Below, piece by piece: positions 1-8,710 of a stretch of DNA of 62,018 nucleotides. The stretch comes from Halieaceae bacterium UBA5085. Lineage in GTDB: Bacteria > Pseudomonadota > Gammaproteobacteria > Pseudomonadales > Halieaceae. Both the position numbers and the translations under genes were made by a program. Position 1 is the first letter of the stretch, and every line of letters starts with the position of its first letter. The stretch lies in assembly GCA_002414665.1 (NCBI GenBank), contig DIAF01000017.1, positions 1-62,018 on the forward strand. Direction: 5' to 3'. Under the pieces are notes generated by a model, which did no database searches, had not been told where the DNA came from, and saw nothing but the letters and a program-made list of their open reading frames with translations.

Positions 1-122
1 CGATGAGTACCGTGCTCGCGGTGAGCACCCGCATTTCGGGCCGGATGGCCGTATCTATGCACAGGAACGCGCCGATACCGCCTCGGGCCGCGGCAGCAGC
101 ACCGCGAGCACGGTACTCATCG
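1..122. repeat. 23-bp perfect inverted repeat at the window edge
   Basis: Bases 1-23 are the exact reverse complement of bases 100-122, and the match runs to the first base of the window, so it may extend further left. It stops inward at 24/99. Both arms lie inside an open coding frame. A perfect 23-bp match in coding DNA is unlikely by chance. It may be a fold-back artefact at a contig end or a real dyad that broke the assembly. Confidence 0.85.
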
Positions 123-1741
123 CCATGTCGCGCACTGGCCACGATGTGCAACAGGTCGCGAGTGCCGAGCTGGCCACGCGTATCCGCCTGGCTCCTGACG
201 GCCGACACATCGCCTTCGAAAACGGCCACCAGATGTACCTCGCAGCCGCCACTCCCACCGCGGGCAAAACCCTGGTGCTGGACGATCCCAGGCCCGCCTT
301 CCCCATCGTGCGCCTGAGCCGGGTCGGCGGCGACTACCTGAACTGGAACGCCACGGGAAGCGCGGTGATCTGGAGTACGGGCCCGACAATGAAGACCGTA
401 AACGTCGCCGATGCGATGCGCGCAGACTTCACCCCCTCCGAAAACGGTGTGGATCTCAGCATGCGTGTCGCCAGTGCCCGCCCCGACACGCGCCTTGCAC
501 TCACCAATGCACGGGTGGTCACATTGAACAGCCAGCGCGAGGTCCTTGAAGGCGGCACGGTGCTGCTGGACGGTAACCGCATCCGCGCCGTGGGCGACGC
601 CAGCCTGGCAATACCGGACGGCTTCCGCACCGTGGACCTTGGCGGCAAGACACTGGTGCCCGGTTTTGTCGATATCCATGCGCACGGTCCCTACGGCCGT
701 TCCGACATCATCCCGCAGCAGAACTGGGATCTGCTCGCGCACCTGGCGCTGGGTGTTACCACGGTGCACAACCCGTCAAGCGTCGCTTCCCAGGTGTTTG
801 CTGCCGCTGAGTATGCCCGTGCCGGGCGCATTCTCGGACCGCGGATTTTCTCCACTGCTGAAATCATCTACGGTGCAAAATCCACTTATTACTCGCCGGT
901 AGAGACCCTGGACGATGCCCTGGCACACGTGCGCCGGCTCAAGGCGCAGGGCGCAGTGACCGTGAAAAACTACAACCAGCCGCGTCGCGATCAGCGGCAG
1001 ATGGTTATCGAAGCCTCCCGCCGCGAGGGCCTGATGCCCGTCGCCGAGGGCGGGGCCCTGTACCACATGGACATGAACCTGATCGGCGACGGCATCACCG
1101 GCGTCGAGCACAATGTCCCTGCCCTGCGCCTTTACGAGGATGTCCTGCAGTACTGGCGGCAGAGCGAGGCGGGCTATACACCAACGCTGGTGGTGACTTT
1201 CGGTGGACTGACGTCCGAGGACTACTACTACCAGGATACGGAGGTCTGGAAACACCCCCTGCTCGCCAACTTCGTGCCGCCAGCTGTGTTGCAACCTCGC
1301 TCGGTGCGCAGGCCCATGGCACCGGAGGCTGACTACCGCGACGACGATGCAGCCGCTGCCGCCAAGGGCCTGGTGGACGCCGGGATACTGGTCAACACCG
1401 GTGGACACGGCCAGCGCGAGGGCCTGGCGACGCACTGGGAAATGTGGAGTTTCGTGCGGGGCGGGTTCAGCCCGATGGAGGCACTGGCCGCGGCGACCAT
1501 CAACCCGGCGCGCTACCTCGGCATGGATGGCGATATCGGCTCACTGGAGCCGGGCAAGCTGGCGGACCTGGTAATCATTGACGGCAACCCACTGGAGGAT
1601 ATCCGCCAGACAGACCGGATCAGCCACGTTGTGCTGAATGGTCGCGTTTATGCGGCGGAGTCGCTGTCCGAAGTATTTACCGGCGACAGCAAGCTGCAGC
1701 CCTTTTACTGGCAAGGCAGGCCGGAATCGGCAATTCGCTGA
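2..1741 (+). CDS. Amidohydrolase family protein with TolB-like N-terminus (5' partial)
   Basis: Metal-dependent hydrolase of the amidohydrolase superfamily, truncated by the left edge: the frame is open from base 2, so the ATG at 125 is not the true start. The first ~45 residues contain HPHFGPDGRIY, a PD40/TolB-type propeller repeat, as in large exported amidohydrolases that carry a propeller before the catalytic barrel. The barrel shows the HxH metal motif (VDIHAHG, bases ~668-688), a later GVEHN histidine, NTGGHGQ, and the closing SLEPGKLADLVIIDGNP segment typical of the imidazolonepropionase/prolidase-like branch. Full proteins of this architecture are roughly 1,000 residues, so about half is missing. 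The substrate cannot be told. The 23-bp inverted repeat sits in the partial N-terminus, so the first few residues may be artefactual. Confidence 0.85.
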   Translation, partial: DEYRARGEHPHFGPDGRIYAQERADTASGRGSSTASTVLIAMSRTGHDVQQVASAELATRIRLAPDGRHIAFENGHQMYLAAATPTAGKTLVLDDPRPAFPIVRLSRVGGDYLNWNATGSAVIWSTGPTMKTVNVADAMRADFTPSENGVDLSMRVASARPDTRLALTNARVVTLNSQREVLEGGTVLLDGNRIRAVGDASLAIPDGFRTVDLGGKTLVPGFVDIHAHGPYGRSDIIPQQNWDLLAHLALGVTTVHNPSSVASQVFAAAEYARAGRILGPRIFSTAEIIYGAKSTYYSPVETLDDALAHVRRLKAQGAVTVKNYNQPRRDQRQMVIEASRREGLMPVAEGGALYHMDMNLIGDGITGVEHNVPALRLYEDVLQYWRQSEAGYTPTLVVTFGGLTSEDYYYQDTEVWKHPLLANFVPPAVLQPRSVRRPMAPEADYRDDDAAAAAKGLVDAGILVNTGGHGQREGLATHWEMWSFVRGGFSPMEALAAATINPARYLGMDGDIGSLEPGKLADLVIIDGNPLEDIRQTDRISHVVLNGRVYAAESLSEVFTGDSKLQPFYWQGRPESAIR

Positions 1742-1749
1742 GCGAGCGC

Positions 1750-3156
1750 TCAGGCGTCGCCCTGCGCCGCGCCGGTGCGGGCCAGCATCCAGTCGGCCAG
1801 TGCCTGGCGCGCGACCGCGGCGCGTCGCGGCTGGCGCAGTGACGCAAACCAGCGCGCCAGCTGGCGGCGTTCGGTGTCACTGACGTCGGCCAACAGGGCT
1901 GTATCCAGCTGCAGGGCGCTGCGGTCGGCGTGTGTACGGCTGCACAGGCGTTGCTGATGCAACAGCGCCCTGCCCAGCAACACAAAGGGAAAATTCGGAT
2001 TCCGCGATGGCCCATAGCTCACCAGCTTGCCGCCACTGGGAATGCCCTTGACCCGCAGCTGCGCGATCTCGTCAGCATACCGCAAGGCCGCCACGCCGCC
2101 TGAGGCTGCGCCCAGCGCGCCACTGACCAGCGTGCCCAGCCCGCCCGTAAGCCCAGCTGTAACGCCGTCCAGGGCCATTCCCGTGCCGCCGCCGAGCAAT
2201 GCACCCGCCGAGGCCGCCACCAGCGCCAGGGCACGACGATCAAGCCCCCATAGATACCATTGCTCCACATTGAACAGCTCGGACGCTTCCAGGTCGATAT
2301 CCAGCTCACTGCGCTGCAGGCGATGGTAGTGGTAGACCTCCTCCACCTGCCGACGACAGCGTCGCTCGCGGGCCTGCAGCTCATGCTGGTAGCGGGTGAA
2401 CAGGAGGTCCTGCACCGGTTGCACCGGCAGCCCTTCGGGCACCCGCTGAGAGAGCTGGAACTCCAGCGCTTCCGCAATCCATTCGGCAATCAGTGCGGCA
2501 GCCTCACGGTGCTCGCGCTCGCGTTCCCTGCGCAGCACCTCAACCGCGCGGTCCAGTGCCTGTCGCCACTGCTCGTCCAGGTGCCCAAACAGAAGCAGCA
2601 GCTCAAGCTGTTTCGCAGCCTCGGCACGCTGCGCATTGAACAGCCGGACGGTCTGGAAGTACTGCCCCAGACCGGCCTGCCATTCCGCCACGTAATCTTC
2701 ATTGTCAATAGGGTTGATCAGCGCAAGGCTGGGGCGGCCCGTCCAGCGCAGAATTTCCATTTCCGCTTCGTAGTCGGCACCGAACGGCACAGACCCGTCG
2801 ACCACATAAATAATGCCGGCCCCCGCGACAACAGGTTGCAACAACGCGCACTCGTCGTGAAAGCGGGGGTCGTCGCGATGCGCTGCAACAAAATCGCGTA
2901 CCGCCCGGGGCCTGCTGGCCGCATCGGCGGCGTGTGCGCGCAACCATTCCAGCACCGCACGCGCCCGCTGTATACCGGGGGTATCCACCAGCGTGTACAA
3001 GGTCTCGCCGTCGACGCGCATCGGAAACTCGCGTGCTTCGCGCGTCGAACCCGCACGCGCCTCGATCCCCACCGAATCGTCCCGCGCGAGCGTTGCCACA
3101 ATACTGGACTTGCCTTTGTTGGGGCGGCCCACCACCGCAAAAACAGGAAGACTCAT
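1750..3156 (-). CDS. DUF3482-type GTPase
   Basis: P-loop GTPase of about 468 residues. The G domain lies at the N-terminus: GRPNKGKSS is the P-loop and DTPGIQ the switch II motif; the expected NKxD motif appears as NPID. The middle is charged and helical (~residues 190-300). A glycine-rich hydrophobic stretch follows (GGGTGMALDGVTAGL and onward), of the kind that inserts into or lies on membranes. I place the start at 3156 (MSLPVFAVVGRPN), because the longer frame adds 44 residues that overlap the upstream gene and look non-coding. The start overlaps the stop of the DUF2868 gene as ATGA, so the two are translationally coupled. The pair recurs in gammaproteobacteria; its function is unknown. 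Confidence 0.88.
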   Translation of the reverse strand: MSLPVFAVVGRPNKGKSSIVATLARDDSVGIEARAGSTREAREFPMRVDGETLYTLVDTPGIQRARAVLEWLRAHAADAASRPRAVRDFVAAHRDDPRFHDECALLQPVVAGAGIIYVVDGSVPFGADYEAEMEILRWTGRPSLALINPIDNEDYVAEWQAGLGQYFQTVRLFNAQRAEAAKQLELLLLFGHLDEQWRQALDRAVEVLRREREREHREAAALIAEWIAEALEFQLSQRVPEGLPVQPVQDLLFTRYQHELQARERRCRRQVEEVYHYHRLQRSELDIDLEASELFNVEQWYLWGLDRRALALVAASAGALLGGGTGMALDGVTAGLTGGLGTLVSGALGAASGGVAALRYADEIAQLRVKGIPSGGKLVSYGPSRNPNFPFVLLGRALLHQQRLCSRTHADRSALQLDTALLADVSDTERRQLARWFASLRQPRRAAVARQALADWMLARTGAAQGDA

Positions 3157-4628
3157 GAATTCACCACCGGATTCAGCAGCTGCACATCCACAGTCTGAAA
3201 CGGCATGGCTCGGGCAAACAGGCGCCAGTCTTCCACCTTGCGATGCGGCAAGGGGCGGCCTGGCAGGGGTACCAGCAGCACACTGCACCGCGGAATGCTG
3301 AAGAGGGGCTCCAATACATCGGCGAGCTCCGCAACGGGTGGCTCCCAGCCCTTGACCGCAAGATAAAGCTGGTCGATCTCCTCGAGCCGTAGCGCTGCCA
3401 GAGTCCGCCGGTCCGTGGCAAGATCGCTACCGGCAATACCAGCACGCTGCGCAGGTTGCCCATCCGCCAGTTCCTCGTAGCGCGCAGGGACCTGGTCACC
3501 GAAAGCGCCGGCCACCTCCAGCAGCAAGGCACGCGGCCACTGGACAGGCGTGGCGTCGACACCCGGCTCCGCAGCGCGGGCATTGCCCAGCCCCGCGGCG
3601 GCGGTCTCGGGTGCCGCCCCGGTTGCCACCAACGGCGCCTGCATCCGCGCCAGCACGCGCTCGACACCCGGATAGCTGAGCAAGCTGGCCAGCAACTGGC
3701 GTCGGTACAGGGCACGCGACAGGAGGTACAGCAGCACGCGCGGCAGCAGACTGTAAACCAGCAGGCACAGCATCAAGAAACTCCACCAGCCGCGCATGCG
3801 CTCCAGACGCTCGGCGTCAAGCAGCTGCAGCGCCGCGTGATACCGGCTACTCGCCAGCAACTCGGGCGCGATCGTGGCGCCCGGGAGCAGGCTCTGCCAG
3901 GGCCATGCAAGAGCGTCTACCAAAGCCTGCATGAACGGGTCGCTGAGCGGGTAGGTGGACCCCCAGACAAAACCGTAGTTGTCCACTGCTGGCAAGACGA
4001 GAAATGCCGCCGCCGCGCCAGCCGCAAACAGCGCACCCAGCGCCTGACCGTGGCGCAGGAAGAGCAGGCGTAACAGCGGCTGTGCCTCGCGCAGCGCCCG
4101 GGCATCGGGCCAGCGCCGACGCAGAACAAAACGTATCGGCTGTACTGGCGATGCCGGGGGCACCGTGCCCCACAGCAGCTGCAACAGCACCACCAGCGAT
4201 CCCGCCATCAGCAGCCCCTGCAGCCCCACGAACAGCAACAACCAGAACAGCACATTGACCAGCGCATTCGCACTGCCGAGCAACAGCCCCGCCATGGCAG
4301 CGAAACCTGCACACAGCCCCAACAGATTGAGCAGAACCGCGGGGTTGGCGCGGCTGGCCCACTCCGGTGTGCGCTGCGACTGCGGGTCCACCGACTGCAA
4401 CCAGTGCTGTACCCGCTGCCAGTCATCAGCGGCCTCGACGCAGCTCCGACCGATCTCCCGATCGCGCTGCCGTAACTGCTCCAGCGACAGATCCCGGTCG
4501 TATTCAAGCTGGTTGGCTAGGTGATACAAGTCACTGATGTCGGGAGAAGCGATTGCCGTGTCCTCAGTATTCGCTGGCTGCACTGCAGTGTACGATACAG
4601 GCAATTCAACCTGAACGGGAGCAGGCAT
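3153..4628 (-). CDS. DUF2868 membrane protein, partner of the DUF3482 GTPase
   Basis: About 490 residues with an N-terminal charged helix containing EQLRQRDREIG. Paired transmembrane segments follow (AVLLNLLGLCAGFAAMAGLL; FWLLLFVGLQGLLMAG), then two more hydrophobic stretches and a soluble C-terminal half. This fits the DUF2868 family, found next to DUF3482 GTPases. Its likely role is the membrane anchor or effector of the downstream GTPase. The start is unsettled. The ATG at 4628 is head-to-head with, and shares CATG with, the ATG of the divergent WYL regulator, leaving no intergenic promoter. A GTG or TTG start 45-100 bases further in, near DLYHLANQLEYDRD, is possible. Confidence 0.8.
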   Translation of the reverse strand: MPAPVQVELPVSYTAVQPANTEDTAIASPDISDLYHLANQLEYDRDLSLEQLRQRDREIGRSCVEAADDWQRVQHWLQSVDPQSQRTPEWASRANPAVLLNLLGLCAGFAAMAGLLLGSANALVNVLFWLLLFVGLQGLLMAGSLVVLLQLLWGTVPPASPVQPIRFVLRRRWPDARALREAQPLLRLLFLRHGQALGALFAAGAAAAFLVLPAVDNYGFVWGSTYPLSDPFMQALVDALAWPWQSLLPGATIAPELLASSRYHAALQLLDAERLERMRGWWSFLMLCLLVYSLLPRVLLYLLSRALYRRQLLASLLSYPGVERVLARMQAPLVATGAAPETAAAGLGNARAAEPGVDATPVQWPRALLLEVAGAFGDQVPARYEELADGQPAQRAGIAGSDLATDRRTLAALRLEEIDQLYLAVKGWEPPVAELADVLEPLFSIPRCSVLLVPLPGRPLPHRKVEDWRLFARAMPFQTVDVQLLNPVVNS

Positions 4629-5505
4629 GCCAGCAACACCCTCCAACCCATGGCCCATACGCTGGGACCTGCTGGTACGGTACCGCTACATCGAGACCAT
4701 CGTCCTGTGGGAGGGTCGACTGACCACCCGCCACCTGTGCGAAACCTTCGGCATCGGTCGCCAGCAGGCGAGCAAGGATATCAATCGCTACATCCGTGAC
4801 ATCGGGCCGGGCAACCTTGTTTACGATGCCTCGCTCAAAGGCTACATGCCGGCAGCGGGGTTCAGGCCGCGGGTGACAGAGGGCGTGGCGGACGAGTACC
4901 TGCACCTGATGGCACGCAACAACGAATTGTCCAATGTGTTCGAATCGCTGGCACTGAACGTGGCTAATATTGAGGTGCTGCGGGTACCGGTGCGCGATGT
5001 GCGCCCCGAGGCACTGCGCCCCATCATGCAGGCAGCACGTCAGCGCAAGCGGCTGGAAGTGGATTACGTGTCACTGCACAACCCCAACCGCGAAGGGCGC
5101 ATCATCGTGCCGCATACCCTGGTATTCACCGGGCTGCGCTGGCACGTACGCGCCTGGTGTGAAAAGAACCAGGAGTACCGCGACTTTGTGCTCAGCCGAT
5201 TCCGCGATATTCCGGAGATTCTTGACGACTCCACTCAGGGGGTCGAGAACGACCATGACTGGAACACCCATGTGACGCTGCGTATCGTACCGGACCCGAG
5301 GCTGTCACCTGCACAGCGGCAGGTAGTGGAGACAGATTACGGCATGCTGGAGGGCGCCCTGCACATCACCGTGCGCGGGCGCCTGGTGCCCTACGCCCTG
5401 AAGCTGTTACACATCGACCCTGAGCCCGCCCCACTTGAAGACCCTATGGCACAGCAGATCGTGGTGGAAAACCGGGAGCAACTCAAGCCCTGGCTGTTCA
5501 GTTGA
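4627..5505 (+). CDS. WYL-domain transcriptional regulator
   Basis: A 292-residue regulator. A winged helix-turn-helix occupies residues ~10-75 (WEGRLTTRHLCETFGIGRQQ). The WYL domain lies at ~120-200 (VDYVSLHNPNREGRIIVPHT, then TGLRWHVRAWCEKNQEYRDF), followed by a C-terminal WCX-like extension. WYL domains usually bind a ligand or nucleic-acid signal and switch the HTH. The architecture resembles the BrxR/CapW group, but no BREX or CBASS genes are nearby. It is divergent from, and start-overlapping with, the DUF2868/DUF3482 pair, so that pair is its most obvious target. A Shine-Dalgarno-like CGGGAGC precedes the ATG. Confidence 0.88.
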   Translation: MPATPSNPWPIRWDLLVRYRYIETIVLWEGRLTTRHLCETFGIGRQQASKDINRYIRDIGPGNLVYDASLKGYMPAAGFRPRVTEGVADEYLHLMARNNELSNVFESLALNVANIEVLRVPVRDVRPEALRPIMQAARQRKRLEVDYVSLHNPNREGRIIVPHTLVFTGLRWHVRAWCEKNQEYRDFVLSRFRDIPEILDDSTQGVENDHDWNTHVTLRIVPDPRLSPAQRQVVETDYGMLEGALHITVRGRLVPYALKLLHIDPEPAPLEDPMAQQIVVENREQLKPWLFS

Positions 5506-5518
5506 TCAAGCACTGCTT

Positions 5519-6499
5519 TCAGCGCACCGTGAGAATGATCTTCCCAATATGAGCGCTGCTTTCCATCAGCTCGTGGGCCGCCGCAGCGTCCTGCAACGCG
5601 AACGTCGCCGCGATCACCGGGCGGATTTCACCCGCCTCCAGCAGCGGCCAGATGCGCTCGCGCAACTGCGCTGCGATCTCGGCTTTCGCCGCTTTTGACT
5701 GAGGGCGCAGGGTCGAGGCGGTAAGGGTCAGGCGCTTCAACAGCACCGGAACAAAGTTGACCGGGGCCTCGAAACCACCCTGGTATGCGATGTTCACGAT
5801 GCGACCGTCGGTCGCAGCCAACCGCAGGTTGCGATTGATATACTCGCCGCCAACCATGTCCAGTATGACATCCACGCCGCTGCCGCCGGTCAGTTCGCCG
5901 AGCACCTGCTCAAAGTCATCCCTGCGGTAGTTGACCGCGTGGGCGGCACCGAGTCGCACACAGGCCGCGCATTTCTCCTCGCTGCCCGCGGTTGCGTACA
6001 CTGTCGCGCCAAGAGCCCGCGCCATCTGGATTGCACTGGTGCCGATACCCGAGCTGCCGCCGTGCACCAGCAGGCTTTCGCCGGCCTGCAGTCTCCCGCG
6101 CATGAACACGTTGGTCCACACGGTGAAGAACGTCTCGGGAAGGCCGGCAGCCGCTACAAAATCCATACCAGCAGGCACCGGCAGGCACTGTCCCGCCGGC
6201 GCTACGACCTGCTCCGCGTAGCCACCACCGTTGGTGAGGGCACAGACGCGATCGCCGACCTGCCAGCCGACAACTCCAGCCCCTAGCGCCGCCACGCGAC
6301 CTGCGACTTCCAGGCCGGGGAGGTCTGACGCACCGGGGGGTGGGGGGTACAAGCCGAGTCGCTGCATCACGTCCGGCCGGTTGACACCTGCAGCGACAAC
6401 ATCAATCAGGAGTTCGCCGGCAGCCGCGACGGGGGCCTCACGACGTGCCATTTTCAATACGGCAGGTGCGCCGGGTTGACTGATTTCGATGCACTGCAT
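5519..6499 (-). CDS. NAD(P)H-quinone oxidoreductase, PIG3/TIGR02824 type
   Basis: Zinc-independent medium-chain reductase of 326 residues, cytoplasmic, expected to reduce quinones or enals with NADPH. Evidence: N-terminal GroES-like fold with AAGVNRPDVMQRLGLYPPPP, the LPGLEVAGRVAALG segment, and the cofactor loop LLVHGGSSGIGTSAIQMA at ~residues 142-160. The C-terminal ALQDAAAAHELMESSAHIGK is typical of the PIG3 branch. Length matches the family. It stands alone, convergent with the WYL gene, and transcribes the same way as the slipin/NfeD genes upstream with a 20-bp gap. Confidence 0.9.
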   Translation of the reverse strand: MQCIEISQPGAPAVLKMARREAPVAAAGELLIDVVAAGVNRPDVMQRLGLYPPPPGASDLPGLEVAGRVAALGAGVVGWQVGDRVCALTNGGGYAEQVVAPAGQCLPVPAGMDFVAAAGLPETFFTVWTNVFMRGRLQAGESLLVHGGSSGIGTSAIQMARALGATVYATAGSEEKCAACVRLGAAHAVNYRRDDFEQVLGELTGGSGVDVILDMVGGEYINRNLRLAATDGRIVNIAYQGGFEAPVNFVPVLLKRLTLTASTLRPQSKAAKAEIAAQLRERIWPLLEAGEIRPVIAATFALQDAAAAHELMESSAHIGKIILTVR

Positions 6500-6519
6500 G
6501 CCGGGCGGAACTCCGCTGC

Positions 6520-7266
6520 CTAGGAGGTGAATTTCTTCATGATATCCACCGGTAACGGGAAGACAATGGTCGAGCTTTTGTCCCCGGCAATCTCCACCAG
6601 CGTCTGCAGGTAACGAAGCTGGATCGCGGACTCTTCAGTGGCCAGCATCTTGGCGGCTTCCGCCAGTTTCTCGGCGGCTTCGGCCTCACCCATGGCGTGG
6701 ATCACCTTGGCCCGACGTTCGCGCTCGGCCTCCGCCTGTTTCGCGATCGCGCGCACCATGGACTCGTTGAGATCCACATGCTTGATCTCGACGTTGGCCA
6801 CCTTCACGCCCCATGCTTCTGTCTGCTTGTCGAGAATGGACTGGATGTCGTCGTTCAAGCGATCCCGCTCGGCGAGCATGTCATCGAGATCGTGCTGGCC
6901 CAGCACCGAGCGCAGCGTCGTCTGGGACAGCTGGCTCGTCGCCTCAAGGTAATTCTCCACCTGTATGATGGCCCGCTCCGGGTCGACCACACGGAAATAG
7001 ATCACGGCGTTGACCTGTACCGACACGTTGTCGCGGGAAATCACGTCCTGCGTGGGCACGTCCATGACCAGGGTACGCAGATCCACGCGCACCATCTGCT
7101 GCAGCACGGGGATGATGATGATCAGCCCCGGACCTTTCACCCTGTAGAAACGGCCCAGCATGAAAATGACACCCCGCTCATACTCGCGCAGCACCCGAAA
7201 CATGGACAGCAGCAGCACTATTACGAGCACAATAAAGGCGCCGGTAAACATCTCGATTTCGAACAT
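6520..7266 (-). CDS. Slipin (SPFH/band 7) family protein
   Basis: Stomatin-like membrane scaffold of 248 residues. One N-terminal transmembrane helix (GAFIVLVIVLLLSMFRVL) is followed by the SPFH domain (EYERGVIFMLGRF, DVPTQDVISRDNVSV, LRSVLGQHDLDDMLAERD). An alanine/glutamate-rich coiled coil ends the protein (~180-225). It starts 6 bases after the NfeD stop. Slipins and NfeD proteins are encoded together across bacteria, and the NfeD protease can act on its slipin partner in some archaea. A role in membrane microdomain organisation is inferred from the family. Confidence 0.93.
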   Translation of the reverse strand: MFEIEMFTGAFIVLVIVLLLSMFRVLREYERGVIFMLGRFYRVKGPGLIIIIPVLQQMVRVDLRTLVMDVPTQDVISRDNVSVQVNAVIYFRVVDPERAIIQVENYLEATSQLSQTTLRSVLGQHDLDDMLAERDRLNDDIQSILDKQTEAWGVKVANVEIKHVDLNESMVRAIAKQAEAERERRAKVIHAMGEAEAAEKLAEAAKMLATEESAIQLRYLQTLVEIAGDKSSTIVFPLPVDIMKKFTS

Positions 7267-7271
7267 CAGGC

Positions 7272-8654
7272 TTATCCTTTCTCCGGAGGTTGTTCGGATT
7301 GACTGCGGACCACCGCAGTCAGGCCGTCGATTGCCAGCACAATGACCGGCTCGTCAGCTTGCAGAGGGAGGTCACTGCGCGCATGCCAGAGCTCCCCATC
7401 CAGCCATACCCAGGCCTCACCATCGTGCAGGCGTGCGACACGCGTCGTCATACCCACCAGACGCTGCACACCACTGACCAGGGCGCGCTTGCGCGCGCGC
7501 AGCACCATGCCCAGGGCGAACACCAGCAAACCGACACTGAACACGGTCACCGCGAGTACGATGGGCAGTGCCAGTTGGTAGGCGGGCAGGTTGGTATCCA
7601 TCAGCATTATCGATCCCGTCACGAAGGCGGCGGCTCCACCCAGCCCCAGCACCCCGAAACTAGGCGCAAAGGCTTCGGCCGCCATCAGGGCCACGCCGAG
7701 CAGGAGCAGGCCCATACCGGCGTAGCTGACGGGCAGCATCTGCAGGGCATACAGGGCGATCAGCAGGCTCACGGCGCCCACGATACCAGGCAGGCCGATG
7801 CCCGGGTTATAGAACTCAATGACCAGCCCGTAGATACCGACCAGCAGCAGAATGTAGGCGATGTTGGGATTGGTGATGACAGCGAGAAACTCGCTGCGCC
7901 AGTCCGGCGCCTGCTCTACGAGCGCCACGCCAGCCGTGTCGAGAACCCGGCTTGCATCCCCCACATCGACCGTCATTCCATGCACGCTCTGCAACAGCAA
8001 GGGGATCGAATCCGCCAGTTGATCAATCACACCGGCGGCCAAGGCGTCCTCTGCCGGCAGGCTGACCCCATCGCGCACTGCGCGTTCCGCCCAGTCACCA
8101 TTGCGCCCGCGCAGCTGTGCAAGGCTGCGAATATAGGCCACCGCGTCGTTCACCACCTTGCGCTCCATCGCTGTACTGCCGGCGCTGGTGGCGGGCTGCG
8201 ACGCTGCGCCTTCCTCCCCCTCATCAGCACCCGGTAACCCCGGCAGCCCACCGCCGCCGAGTTGCACCGGCGTGGCCGACCCCAGGTTGGTCCCGGGGGC
8301 CATGGCCGCGATGTGCGTGGCATACAACAGGTAGGTGCCGGCGCTGGCCGCACGCGCACCGCTGGGCCCCACATACCCCAACACCGGGACGGGCGCCGCC
8401 AGTATGGCCTTGATCATGTCGCGCATAGCGCTGTCCAGGCCGCCCGGCGTGTCGATCCGCACCACGACCGCCTCGGCGTTCGCAGCGACGGCCCGGTCGA
8501 GCGAGCGGATCATGTGGTCCGCGGTTGCCGGACCGATGGGGCCGTCGACATGGATCACCCAGACCTGTGCTGCGGCAGCGGGAGCCACGAGGACCCAGGC
8601 CACCAGCAACAGGCGCAGCAGGGCAGGACAGCAGTGCACAAGATACCTTTTCAT
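7272..8654 (-). CDS. NfeD family serine protease/membrane protein
   Basis: About 460 residues. A signal peptide (LLRLLLVAWVLVAPAAAAQ) leads into a ClpP-like periplasmic protease domain: VVVRIDTPGGLDSAMRDMI, then GPSGARAASAGTYLLYA, which carries the catalytic serine. Four to five transmembrane segments follow in the middle (YILLLVGIYGLVIEFYNPGI and onward), and an OB-fold NfeD domain closes the C-terminus. I use the ATG at 8654, giving a clean signal peptide; the longer frame adds 14 implausible residues. It is transcribed with the slipin gene. It is full-length (NfeD1b-like), not the short form. Confidence 0.92.
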   Translation of the reverse strand: MKRYLVHCCPALLRLLLVAWVLVAPAAAAQVWVIHVDGPIGPATADHMIRSLDRAVAANAEAVVVRIDTPGGLDSAMRDMIKAILAAPVPVLGYVGPSGARAASAGTYLLYATHIAAMAPGTNLGSATPVQLGGGGLPGLPGADEGEEGAASQPATSAGSTAMERKVVNDAVAYIRSLAQLRGRNGDWAERAVRDGVSLPAEDALAAGVIDQLADSIPLLLQSVHGMTVDVGDASRVLDTAGVALVEQAPDWRSEFLAVITNPNIAYILLLVGIYGLVIEFYNPGIGLPGIVGAVSLLIALYALQMLPVSYAGMGLLLLGVALMAAEAFAPSFGVLGLGGAAAFVTGSIMLMDTNLPAYQLALPIVLAVTVFSVGLLVFALGMVLRARKRALVSGVQRLVGMTTRVARLHDGEAWVWLDGELWHARSDLPLQADEPVIVLAIDGLTAVVRSQSEQPPEKG

Positions 8655-8710
8655 ACCCCCAGTATAGTGCAAGCTGACGGGGGACGCCGAGGCCACGGTA
8701 GCACCCGGCC

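Noticed and set aside
4627..5505. Defence island around the WYL regulator
   Set aside because: No BREX, CBASS, restriction or nuclease genes within the neighbouring 15 kb.
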